In this document: positions 1-11,300 of the stretch, one piece after another
Numbering within the stretch: position 1 is the first letter of the stretch
Layout: each line of letters begins with the position of its first letter
DNA from: Rhyacichthys aspro
Taxonomy: Eukaryota; Chordata; Actinopteri; Gobiiformes; Rhyacichthyidae
DNA length: 64,000 nt
Assembly (NCBI GenBank): GCA_036850595.1
Contig: CM072161.1
Span: 9,755,905-9,819,904, forward strand
Direction: 5' to 3'
Program-made: the position numbers and the translations under genes
Notes under the pieces: model-generated
Databases searched by the model: none
What the model saw: only the letters and a program-made list of their open reading frames with translations
Told to the model about the DNA's origin: nothing

Positions 1-3000
1 CTTCTCCTGAACTTCTATTTGCACGTCTCAGTGGGCTGGTGGTCTCTGCATGACGGTGCCTGACTTGTAGGTCAGACTAGATAAGCAGAACATAAGTCCA
101 TTGTGTCTTAATATATTCTCCTTTCCACTGCCTGACTTCATGGCTTGCATTTATATTGTACTGTCTCTCCTTCTGCTGACTAATGCTGATTTAACAACTC
201 ACCAACGTGGCATGTTAAGCTGCAGCCTTATTTTAAATCTTCCCTGTGATCATTACAGAGATGTAACAGCACCACAGAGAGTGGATCACTTCAGTGATCA
301 GTTGTACCCTTAAGGTGAACACCAGCTTTCACTGCATTGTACTCAACTGTATGTCTGGACCTTAGTGACAATAATCGAAGGTCTTCATGAAGTGTATTCT
401 ATGAAATGTTTGCCAAAGGGACCAAAAGGATAGATAATACCACAAGAAAAGACGGATTAGTCAGAGCTGTCTTCAGCAAAGAATATGATGTGTCTGTGTT
501 GTGTACTAAGGACCTTGTTGAGGCAGGGTTAGCTTGCCTTGTACTGTGTTATTGCTCTATCAGACTATTGACATTTGCTGTTTATGCATCAATTGCTCTA
601 GACATGATAAAACACTGGGGAACAACTTCTCTTGACGTAGTACATTTATCTGTACATTTGTATGTATATGTCTTTGCAGCATTGATACTATACAATAACA
701 CAAGTCTGAGAAAAAGCACAAGGACTTCTAAGCCGCACATATTGGATTTGTGACAACTGAGGCGTCCATGTTGGAATGTGACACCTGAGTAATCATATGA
801 TTAGTGTGTTTCTAGGTTTGAGCTGTGTCAATGACTTCAGTGTCAGAAACCTGTGATGAAAATGATAGAGTCACGCATGAAAGCAAGGTTATCACAGACC
901 TTCCTGCTCCTCAAACCTCTTCAATCTGCGTCTCGTTTCACCTCCAGCCAACAACGGCCCTCCATCTTCTACTGAAGAAAAGAGAAACAAACACAAGGTT
1001 AACAGTTCACTTATTTAGTAAAGCTAAGCTGTGCCTTTGTTTGGCAGTAGTTTTTTTCTCTGTTTCATTTAATTCTCCAACTCTCTTCGTCTGACACTTC
1101 TGTCAAAATGCTCTCTACACAAATAGAAGCAAACATATAAATGTATTTGCCATTCATTATTGTACACAAAGGTTTTGGCAGCCTTGCAGCAACCTCCAGA
1201 AACAGGTATCTGATGAACAGTCAAATGAGCTGCTCACGGAGGGCTCTGCCTGTATGCCTTTTCCAAATCAATATTTGACACTATCAGTTTAAAGTCTTGG
1301 TGCCCTTCAAAGCTGCTACAACACACTGACAGAAAAAGACAACAAAAAGTAAAAACAAATCATTGAAATTAATTTTAATTCACTCGTTTTAATTAACTTT
1401 TAGCTCAAAATATGGAACCTAAAAATCATCATTATCATAGCCTTAAATGAATTTGATGGTTTCTGGCAGGCTTCTGCTCTATGCTACCATCTTGAATATG
1501 ATGTTTGTTGAGAGTTCACAGATCCATGTCAGTTTAGAGCAGCATTTGTCTCATTAAATCCTTAGGTGCTATTTCCTATTACTATGATTAATGATATGAT
1601 TACTATGCTTTGTATACTGATATTTTTCAGTGCTTATAACAAAGGTTTGAAACTCTACTCTCCACTCTGTACGACTGTCTAAAGTTTACCCCAGAAGTAG
1701 GACACATTAGTACTCGCTAACTCGATACCTCTCCATAATTCACTGCCCTTCATCTCTGAGCCATTATGATAGGATGCTCTCACTTAGCAGTCTCCTATGA
1801 TTTAAGCTGACAAACACGCTCTCCCCAATGGCCCGCACTGTATTCTACACTGTCTGTGGAGAAATGCTCTGACCTATCTCTCAAGTGCACAGACTGTTCA
1901 GTCAGCATTGGATGATATGTCTAGTTGTGGTTATTATTTAGATTTTATCGAGCCAAAGCCAGTGATATCTTGATAAAGCAGATCATGAATGTGTCTTTGG
2001 ACGGTAAGCTTTAAGGCAACAGGCAAATACAAACATGCCATTGTGAATAATAATAGAGCTGGGTGTTGGTTTGGGATCTGTGAAATCAGACAGAGCTTTA
2101 ATGGAGTTTAAAACAGTTAAGCCGATTTAAATACCTTGCCTTAGTCTGTTTTTTTCTTTCCTGTCTTGCTAACAGCATGGCATCTGTTGTACGACAAGAG
2201 CATCAGTCTAAACATCCTCTTTTCTTGAAGCTATTGATTACAGTTGTGCTCAGTTATACGTGTTGTTTACTTATAACAGTGTTTCTGGCCTGGAAACAAT
2301 AAAACAATCAAATCCAATTTCAAAAGATTATGGCCTCCTTTTGTTGTTGTATTCTTGTCACTTACACATGTTTAGGCTTTTCCCATAAGTGCATTATTCT
2401 GAAATGACGATGACACCTGCTATTGCTAAAGGAAATCTATCTTGTACTCAGAATGACTAAGAGCAACAATGATAGCCCGCAGCATAGTCAATAACTGCAG
2501 CTCAGGATGGGAGACTTGACTCAATTTGTAAAAGTGAGCCTCTCTCTGCTGCATGGGTGCTGCCGGGGATGGTGTTTGAGAAAGTTGATCTCTGTGAAAG
2601 TGCACAGTGAGATCCTGTTTATAGAGCCCTGGAGTTTTCAATCGAGGGGAGCAAATGGATTTAAAGAAGCTGTAAATCAGCTTCCATTAGCAGGTTCCAT
2701 AAAGTGCAACACTTTGGTTGTTCCATTGATTAAAAGCCCTGCTCTGCCATTGTCTGACTTATAAAACTATCTAAGCAGTGATTTATTTTCATACAAGTGA
2801 CAGAAAGTTACAAATCACAAGTCTAAGAACAAATGAAGGTATATAAGCACCTCTGGAGTATCTAAATCACAGGCTTGAGTCTGAGTCGTGTTGTTGTTTC
2901 TACTGTCAGACCTCTACTGCCCCCAAGTGGCTGTAGCTCAGCTTGCCACTCTCTGTAAAGACAGTCATTAATGAGAATTTAGAAAGATGAAATAATTTTT

Positions 3001-3429
3001 GTATTTTGAACAGCTCATTATAATTTTATTTCATTAGTAATTTAGTTATTATTAATAACCAGTTCTAACTATAGGGTATAATATAAGTAATACCCCTTTT
3101 TACATGTATCCTTTTTAGAGCTACATTCATCTCTATATCTGGGTTTATAGAGATGAATGTATCTATAAACCAATAGTCATCTGCCAGCATTTCACCATTT
3201 TGCTGATTTACATGGAAAGGATCTCTTTGAGTGTGTCAGCCAATCACAGCTGAACTGAACACAGCAAAAACAACAAAACATGTGGCTTAAGTTCAAATTG
3301 TGACATTACTTTTGGTGTAACACAAGGCTTGATGTCAGGACTGTTACATTTTAGGCTGAACATGCTCCTTTGTCCAGCCTGTGTTCTCTAACCATCTTGT
3401 CTATCTCCTTCCTTTTTTTCTCGCCTCAG
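1..3429 (+). other. Intronic sequence upstream of the LHFPL-family last exon
   Basis: This stretch precedes the splice acceptor of the exon at 3430 and is read as the 3' part of that gene's last intron. I found no coding exon in it: the open frames at 101-313, 406-753 and 825-1094 have no recognisable domain and no consistent splice borders. It is AT-rich. It contains a perfect 15-bp inverted repeat (3123-3160, listed separately) and a short block at about 2909-2935 that looks like a common fish repeat fragment. Confidence 0.6.
3123..3160. repeat. Perfect 15-bp inverted repeat with 8-nt loop
   Basis: The arm ACATTCATCTCTATA (3123-3137) is followed by an 8-base spacer and its exact reverse complement (3146-3160). 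It lies in the presumed last intron of the LHFPL-family gene, about 270 bp before the acceptor. It could be a transposon footprint or a stable RNA hairpin; I see no flanking target duplication. Confidence 0.85.
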
Positions 3430-3656
3430 TGTTCATCATGGCTGCAGGACTGCTGGTCTACCCCTTTGGCCTAAACTCCACCCTGGTCCGGTCCTTCTGC
3501 GGAGACGCTGACATCTACTACGCTGCAGAGTGCCAGATCGGCTGGGGATACATGCTGGCCATCGTGGGCGTTATGCTCACCGTCTTCTTGCCCTTTTTTG
3601 CCAAATATGCGCCAAAGGAGCAGCTGTCCCCTACCCCACTGCCCACTCTGTTATAG
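3430..3656 (+). CDS. LHFPL-family tetraspan protein, last coding exon (partial gene)
   Basis: The final exon begins after a pyrimidine-rich acceptor (AG at 3428-3429) and ends with TAG at 3654-3656. It carries about 75 residues. The visible protein has a hydrophobic segment (VFIMAAGLLVYPFGL), then a loop with two cysteines (FCGDADIYYAAECQIGW), then a last membrane segment (GYMLAIVGVMLTVFLPFF) and a short polar tail. This is the loop 2, TM4 and C-terminus layout of the LHFPL tetraspan family. The AGLLVYP, CG, C-x-(I/L)GW and Y-x-x-A-I-x-G pattern resembles LHFPL2 most, from memory. The first codon is split: one base comes from an upstream exon outside the window, so no start codon lies here. 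Family assignment is fairly secure; the paralogue is not. The gene ends tail-to-tail with spata22. Confidence 0.7.
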
Positions 3657-5600
3657 TGCTCTGAGGTGGCACCGTTTTTTTTTTGTTTTTGTCCTTCCTG
3701 ACCAGTTTTTAACATGTGTCATGGAGAGATGTGGTTTGGCCAAGCGCCCTCAGTGATCCAACACTTCTATAACAACGTCTTCCCTCATCTTTTATGTAAT
3801 GGAACTGAATACGTGTTGGGTTTTTTTTACATTAGGTTTTCCTGTTTTTTCCATCATTCCTGTCATTCAATGTAAGGAATTAAACAATAAGGTAATTCGA
3901 GTCCTTTTATTTTATTTTGAATAGTCCAAATATACTATATTACATTCCAAATTAGTCTTTAGCTTGCCTACATGAGAAGAGAAGACCAATAAGAAGAACA
4001 GTCAGTTGTTGTTCACCAGAAGAGACTCGTGCTGGGGCTTTGGGACTGTACATAGGACATGGACTTAAAAAGCCATGGTTTGGGTTTGTAAACTTGGCAT
4101 TTGACATTTTAAATCGTTCTGCTTTTGCCTTGTCCCCGGGCCGTAAAGACATCTACGCTTACAAACGCAGTGTAATTAGTTTCAAGAAGAAAAGGACAAC
4201 GCTTACAGCTTTTGACCTGCCAAAAGGACATATGGAAACAAGGAAGTCCGTCATAATGAATAGTCACACAGCAGTGTTGTCATTAATGTGATGTTGGGAC
4301 GCAGCATTCTTCCCTTTGTCAATTCTCCAAATTTGTATATTTTTTCGCTTGTCTAACTTAAGCAATTTTTTCCTCTTTGCAACAAACAATACTAAAGACT
4401 CAATTCAGGAAAAATCAATGCAAAAGGCAGGGAAGTAAGGAAGAAAAAGGTCAAAAATGCATGATGGGTTTTGTTAACGGTAGAACATTTAATCTAGATA
4501 TTAAATGTGATCTGACCACTTTGTGCCTTTAACATAACCAAGACAAGTGTTAAATAAGATTATCAGGTCTCATCTTTTTCTGCTGAAAAAAACTGTGGAT
4601 CCTGTCGTGTGAAGTGGTTAGTATTTTCTGTTTGACTTTTCCTCGTTGTGGTAAGGTGTCTCGTCTGTACCTGATGCAGTATGATCACTTCAACTTGAAG
4701 AACTATTTCTGAAGAAGTTCTGAGTTCTTGAAGGTAATGGCAGAAGGGAGAATAAAGGAAAACCTTGTTCATGTGTTCAGATATATCCCAGTACAATTAA
4801 ACAAGATGAGATAAATGCGTTTTTGTATTTAAGGTTACGACACGCAGCTAATAGATTAATTCCTGGCATTCTTGTCTCGCGTAATACAAAACCTAGATGT
4901 GGAGGTTGTACAAATTGAAATTTCCTTTGGTTTTGTGCTACACTCAAACATGATCACATTATGTGTGAAATGTGGCTTTAATTAGTCTTTTGAATAAGCT
5001 AAAAGTGTTGGTGTGTTTTCAAACTACTTCTCCTTTTAATTGCTGAAGCCATTCCTGTATGTTTCAAGGACAAAATGTCTGCCTCTACCCTTACCTTTTC
5101 TTGTACACTGCCAATTTTCATCAAGCTAAACTTTTTCCTGTGGGTGTTTCTGTGCATATTCGTGTTAATTAATGGGTTAAACTTTAAACATTTCTCAATA
5201 AGGTTCCCCTAATGAAATGTCCGAACACTATGATTATGTTTCCGTATGTTACAGAAGTTGAGAAAAGATATGTTGGTATTGTATCGGACCCTCTACTGTG
5301 CTCGACTGTGAGAGTGACTGAGGTGACTGCACTGGATTTCTCCCTCTATTTGTTAACTTGTTGTGTGTAAAGTCTCGGCACTGGTGAAAATGTTTTATTA
5401 GAGTAGGATTATTGTTTTGTTTTTTCCATTGTGATGTTGGACTGTAAATAAACTAACTGTACTTGACATGTTATCCTAACTGACCCATTTTTCCAAAATA
5501 TATTTTGAGATATACATTGTTTTTGCTTTATCTAAACTGAACTCAAATGTTTGCTGTTTTGTGAATTTTCTAATAAATGCTTCATAAATTGAAAAAAACA
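3657..5600 (+). other. 3' UTR of the LHFPL-family gene with two polyA signals
   Basis: AT-rich sequence without a credible coding exon follows the TAG at 3654. Candidate polyadenylation signals AATAAA lie at 5447-5452 and 5572-5577, so the UTR may be 1.8-1.95 kb long. Frames at 3952-4152, 4040-4291 and 4563-4796 show no recognisable domain. The 200 bp between here and the spata22 stop codon is the intergenic space of a convergent gene pair. Confidence 0.55.
5447..5452 (+). terminator. Candidate polyA signal AATAAA
   Basis: This is a canonical hexamer about 1.8 kb after the LHFPL-family stop codon. A second hexamer lies at 5572-5577. Which one is used cannot be told from sequence alone. Confidence 0.45.
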
Positions 5601-5796
5601 CAAGCAAATAACTTCCACATTATTCAATTAACATGTCCTTTTATATTTGTTTTATAATTAAATAAATACAACTTGCACATGTAAATAAGATTATAAAATG
5701 GCATGTTTTGGCCCACATCAAACTCATAACTTTACATTTCGACTTTAACTTGAACCCATAACACTCTTTTGCAGTAACGCTTCCTATCAAGAGAGC

Positions 5797-7444
5797 TTAA
5801 ACTTCACTGAAAGACTTGACCAGTGCCCTCATTTCTGCATCACAGACTTTGACAGCCTCTTGTGCGTTTCTCAGCTCTGAAGGCAGAGCGGGCCGTATAG
5901 AAACACACACGAGGACGTTTCTGCTGCGGTCGTAGTTCCCAACACAACGATGGACTTGACCGCGAATGAGACGGGGCAGTCCCTGCTCCTGTTGTGTGAG
6001 AGGTAGGATCACAAATCATGACATAAAGACAGATTTTAAATTCGATTAACCAACCTACGCTCACATTTTCATAGTATACACACTGAAGGACTTCTTTTCC
6101 ATCACGTATGAGGAAGTTCTTTGCTCCATAGGGACCTAGTGTGACAGCAGAGTCTAGAGTAGCTGAAGAAGACAGAAAAAGTAAGAATTGCTTTTTTATG
6201 TTGTGTTAAAACTGCTGTATGTGAATAAAGCAACTTAAAACTGACCAAATATCTCAAATAAATATGGGACTTTGTCTTTAAACTGGCTCCAGTGTCTCAT
6301 GCCATCAATAACTGCAGTAAGGACTCTCAGTGACATCTCAGCTGCTGGTTTCATCTAAAAAGTTGAGTGAAAAAGAACAAACAATGCATCATAAATAATA
6401 ATTCTAAACAACAAATATAGATGACGTGTTTACCTTGATTTGGAAGTTCTGTCCAGTCTGCTTTGTGCTTTTTTTCCCTTCAAACATGGAAGGTTGAGGC
6501 CCGAAGCTGTGGCCTGGATGAGGGGTGGGCCTGGTGGCTGCTTGTGAAAGAGGAGGCTGAGGGGCAGACTGGTGAGAGAACTGATATGTGGCATTCAGAG
6601 GTTTGTAGGATGGCTGCTGACCCATCTGAGACAAACCAGTGTGGCTGCTCTGTCCACTGCCGTTATTACACGGAGATTGAGATTTATTATTAAATCTAGG
6701 GTTCATACTGGGCCCAGGGCCTTTTTGTCTCTCTGAGTGGCTGGGCTGGCTTATTTTAGAGCTAAAAGGAGGAAGAAAAACATTACATGTTGTATTCTTC
6801 ACACATTTAAAGAAGATATGCGAAGCTATTGCAGATAAATTTAGTAAGTATCAAGGCGAGTATACCTTATGTTTCCAGCTTTGTACGGATGAGGCAAGGG
6901 GGCATGGTGTCTTACTGTTGGAGCAGCTCTGGGGGCTGGTCTGTTGGAGCCATACTGATGTGGCTGTAAAGACTGGGGAATACTCTGCATGTGTGGAGCA
7001 CTCATAGAAGGGGCTTGATAAGATCCATAGCCACCTGGTACAATTATATTAAGCAACATAATTCTGGTTTGTCATTGAACATGTTAATTCAATATTCTGC
7101 TTTTTTTGATTTGATTGGTGTGTTTTTGTGTTGATGTAGTGCCACCTGGTGACAGTTTTCCTGTAATGCTTGTAAGTGAGCGTCTCTTACCTGGTGCTTT
7201 GCTGTAAGATGGACCAGCGTTGAAATTACTCATGTATTCACTGAGACCATAGGAGTCATTAACAGGAGGTGCAGAAGTCAAAGGGACTCTGTTTCTTTTC
7301 TTCTGGTTGAAGAGCGGCACCGAGATACAGCCTAAGAAAAGAGAACATTTCTTTAACAGACCAGTCTAAACAACATATTTACAGTGATACATATTTTATT
7401 TACGCACCTGTTGGCTGCTCTGATTGGTTTTCTTGACGCTTCAT
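5797..7444 (-). CDS. spata22: Spermatogenesis-associated protein 22 (SPATA22), complete CDS
   Basis: Seven coding exons on the minus strand: 7408-7444, 7191-7331, 6866-7034, 6434-6761, 6246-6354, 6065-6162 and 5797-5988. All have GT/AG borders and sum to 1074 nt, giving 357 aa (human is about 363). The N-terminus MKRQENQSEQPTGCISVPLF matches the vertebrate SPATA22 start (MKR...GC-x-x-VPLFNQKKRNR). Residues about 40-225 are low-complexity, rich in Pro, Gln and Ser, and probably disordered. Residues 226-357 form the conserved C-terminal region, with LGPYGAKNFLIRDG, LPRLIRGQVHRCVGNYD and a DAEM stretch near the end. In vertebrates SPATA22 works in the nucleus with MEIOB and RPA on single-stranded DNA during meiotic double-strand break repair. 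Binding is attributed to the C-terminal region, which is intact here. The start was chosen because exon 1 reproduces the family N-terminus. It is head-to-head with stip1 and convergent with the LHFPL gene. Confidence 0.93.
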
Positions 7445-8381
7445 TGCCCAGTTTTCTTTGTAAAGCATGTATGCCAGGAAAAAAACACACTTATTATTAT
7501 CACGTTTGGTAATGTATGTGAAATAAATACCATAGTTAATTAACATTGTTATTCAAATAGTTTACTCGCTGGCAAGGCTAACATACTAAATAGTGCTAGG
7601 CTAATGTTAGCTAACATTAACGCTAGATAATAGTCTACATTACTGTTATAGTAGTCGTTCATACCAAATTGTAAAGTCGTCGGTCACTACATCGAATCAA
7701 GAATCAAGAACTTTCATGGGTCAAACAAAGATGTTGAGAGGACAAATATTGATTAAGCACTGCGGTTTACACACCTCACGAAGTAACTAGTGTTTTATAT
7801 TTCTATAGAGCCCCAACTGTCAACAGAGAGCGTCCAAAGCAGAGCTGAATGCTGCTGTATCTGTCAGAGTGGTAAATTTAGCAGTTTAAATTATAGTTTA
7901 CACATTAAAAAAAACAAAATGAATGATTTTGTTTAGATGTTCTGACCATATGTAATTATATATGGGTTACATAACTATTTATTGCAATAATGATATTAGT
8001 TTTTTTAGGTGTTTTTTAGGTGTTTAGGTTTTTTTTTAAGTGTTAACAAATAGCATGAATCAACTTAATTTACAAACAAACACTATGTGTGAGGCCCTTA
8101 GACCTTTTATGACAGTTTTATATGTTATTTTGTAGTTGATCACTTTATATGCTCTTAGCACGTTAATTTAGTTGGCCAGATATACACATTTATTAAAATA
8201 CCAAATCATGATGTACGTTTGACGCAATCTTCTAGAAGTTTCAGTATGTGGGCATAGCCCGTATTTATTCCCGCACAACCCTGAAAGTGTATTCACCTCA
8301 TCCCAACCTGGCAACCCTCGTGTTGTTCAGTGGGAGGCGCTACTCCGCAGTAGTTTCTGGAAAGAACCTCATGCTTGCACC
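7445..8381. promoter_or_regulatory. Shared spata22/stip1 divergent promoter region
   Basis: The two start codons face away from each other across 937 bp (spata22 ATG at 7444 on minus, stip1 ATG at 8382 on plus). There is no other gene in between. The stip1-proximal part holds a perfect heat-shock element (8230-8242) and a TATA-like TATTTATT (8262-8269). The spata22-proximal part (about 7445-7860) has no clear TATA box. The middle is AT-rich and featureless. Whether the two genes share control elements is inferred from position only. Confidence 0.6.
8230..8242 (+). promoter_or_regulatory. Perfect three-unit heat-shock element (HSF site) of stip1
   Basis: The sequence TTCTAGAAGTTTC is three alternating inverted 5-bp HSF1 units (TTC-nn-GAA-nn-TTC) with no mismatch. 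It lies 140-152 bp before the stip1 ATG and 20-32 bp before a TATA-like TATTTATT at 8262-8269. STIP1/HOP is a known heat-inducible co-chaperone, so position and function agree. A weaker two-unit site (TTCTGGAA) lies at about 8354-8361. Confidence 0.75.
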
Positions 8382-11300
8382 ATGGAGAAAGTGAGTAGTC
8401 TGCAAGTGTCCTTTACCATTACAATCTACATATTTAGTAAATATTAAAATCTTCTGTTATGGAGTGTTATGGTAAATATTGTCTCAGGAATTATTCCAAA
8501 GAAAGTGGACTCGTTTTACGTTGGTTGTTCACTACACAGAAGACAGCTAGCTAGGACGTTAGCCCGGTGCAGTGGGTTCCTGGTGTGTGGATGATGCTGT
8601 ATAATTGGACATTGGTTAACCAAAATAGCATGTTTAACCAACGGTCTCTGATGTGTCAAAACATTTAAACATGGTTTTTTAAAGCTTTATATTAGTTAGG
8701 CATGTAACGTTATTTCCCCACTACATGCGGTAAGATTCCTTAGCATGTAATTTAACCATTGTGACTTCCTGTCCTCTTTCCGTGCGGATTTATTCATTCA
8801 TATGATCAAGTTCATTCATTATATCGACCTTTTTTATCCGCTAACTTTGTTTAAAAAATGAGAAAGTGAATCGTAATAGGGAAGCTAGCAGCTAATGCCC
8901 GAGTGAAGTTAATTACTTAGCAAATCAAACATTAGCTCTAGTGATTGTTGTTTAAATTTAACAGTATTCCTTTCAAATCGAAGAAAAGCTTAACTATGCC
9001 ATTTTTATGTGGTGGAGTTCAACCTATTGCTCAAATCGTTTTTTGTACACACTGCACATGCTGGAGTATTTTTGGCTCGGCTACATTGTCCTGTGCAGCT
9101 GCACACTTAGCCCGGAGGATCTTTCTAGACGCACACGGCTCCGCTGTCATGGATACTGTCGTATTTCGTCACTAACTGCCGTGCTACCTTGTAATATCAT
9201 GTTAGTTGTTAAAATTAGCTGTAATCTCATTTATTTTGTAACCATCTGTCTGTCGTCCTTATCGTTAGCCTCCACCTAAAAGTCGGTGGCCCGTTTTCGG
9301 CAGTAACGTGATTGCAAATGGGCTTATATACGTATATGCCACAGTTGTGGTACTAGAAATTAATGAATTAATTTGGATGTTAAAACAATGTTATGGTTTA
9401 TTGATGCAAAAACATTTGTATAAATAGTGATATACACTATAAATTATAACCACCATTTCGCCCACCAACATGAAAAACGCCCTCCTGTTAGTAACTTAAC
9501 CAATTACTGGCCAACATCTGGAGATGATCCCTGGGCACCCTGGGCTGCCCACCGCTCCACTGGGTGATGGGTAGGTGTGGAGAAAGAATTTCTCCATGGG
9601 GTTAATAAAGAGTAACTTAAACCTCAAACCTCAAATACTGCTGTTTACATAGGTTAAATTAGTTTTAAACTGTATCTGTGAATTTACTTTAGAAGTTATG
9701 TTGTTTTCTTAGAATAGGCATTTAATTGTGTTTTTTAATTGTCTTATTTTTGTTGTCCAGGTTTCAGCATTAAAAGACCAGGGCAACAAGGCACTGAGTG
9801 CCGGAAATGTTGATGAAGCCATACGTTGCTACACTGAAGCAGTAGCTCTTGACCCCTCCAATCATGTTCTTTTCAGCAACCGATCAGCTGCATATGCCAA
9901 GAAAGGCAACTATGAAAACGCTCTCCAGGATGCATGTCAGACCATCAAGATTAAGCCTGACTGGGGCAAGGTGAGATTTTATTGTTCAGTCTGTCCTACT
10001 AAAAAGATGTCAAGTAAACACTTTCCAAATTAAGTAATTTTTACATTTTATCCTTTAGGGCTACTCCCGCAAAGCTGCAGCACTGGAATTTCTTGGACGG
10101 CTAGAGGAGGCTAAAGCAACTTACCAAGAGGGTGTTCGACAGGAGCCAAGTAACCAGCAGCTAAAGGATGGTTTACAAAATATTGAGGCCAAGATTGCAG
10201 GTAATAATTGTTTATCAAACACAAATTTGCTGGTCACATTTAAGATTTAGAGGTGTCTGCCTAAACAGTGCCTTTAATTTCAGCAGTGTTTTGATGTTTA
10301 TTTTTGCACCTTGAAATCAGTCAGGATGTAATGACTAAATATCACGAAAATGCTTATTTTCTACAGAAAGGCTAATGAAGAATCCCTTTGCCATGCCCAA
10401 CTTGTATCAAAAATTGGAGAGTGACCCTCGGACGCGTGAGCTATTGTCTGATCCAAGCTACAGAGAACTGCTGGAGCAGCTCCGGAAAAACCCATCGGAA
10501 CTTGGAATGTATGTGTTAGGACAGATTCTTACATTATATTACATTGTTTTAGCAGAAGAAGATTCAATAACTTATTTTTTTTTTGTAATGAAATCTTATT
10601 TGCTTTGGTGTTCAATTAACTCATGTTTACTTGTTTCAGGAAACTGCAAGATCCTAGAGTCATGAATACACTCTCTGTGCTCCTTGGATTTAACCTAGAA
10701 GAAGAGGAGGAACCCACCCCTCCTCCTCCCCCCAAACCTAAGGAGACACAGCCCCCTCCCCCCAAAGAGGAAGAGCTTCCAGAGAACAAGAGAAATGTAA
10801 TTCATCATAGTTGTCCATCCTGACAAATAAGTGTTTTGCATTTTGTTCATCGACTGAGTTCTCATTTAATTTTAACAGGCCTTAAAGGAAAAAGAACTTG
10901 GAAACGCTGCATATAAAAATAAGGACTTTCCAACAGCTCTGAAACATTATGATGAAGCAATCAAACATGACCCAACAAACATGACGTATATTTCCAATCA
11001 AGCAGGTATTTATCAGTAAACTCGTACACTGTTTAAAGTGATGAAACCTTTTAAGATATGTAGACAACCACTATATTTGTCTTAAAAGCATTGATTCCTC
11101 TTTTATGGCATTTTAGCTGTGTACTTTGAGATGGGAAACTTTGAAAAGTGCAGAGAACTGTGTGAAAAGGCTATTGATGTTGGAAGAGAGAACAGAGAAG
11201 ACTACAGACAAATAGCTAAGTAAGTTCTCTAATTCATCTGACTTTAACTAACAATATAGTTACTAATAATTTGTCATTTATCATTATTTCTCATTTCATC

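Noticed and set aside
406..753. 115-codon plus frame as an upstream LHFPL exon
   Set aside because: Its hydrophobic stretches do not fit LHFPL membrane segments and no consistent acceptor/donor pair joins it in phase to 3430.
3381..3656. Frame opening at 3381 as a complete small protein
   Set aside because: The frame starts with GTG, and the part before 3430 is a pyrimidine-rich splice acceptor tract. The family resemblance begins exactly after the AG at 3428-3429, so it is an internal last exon.
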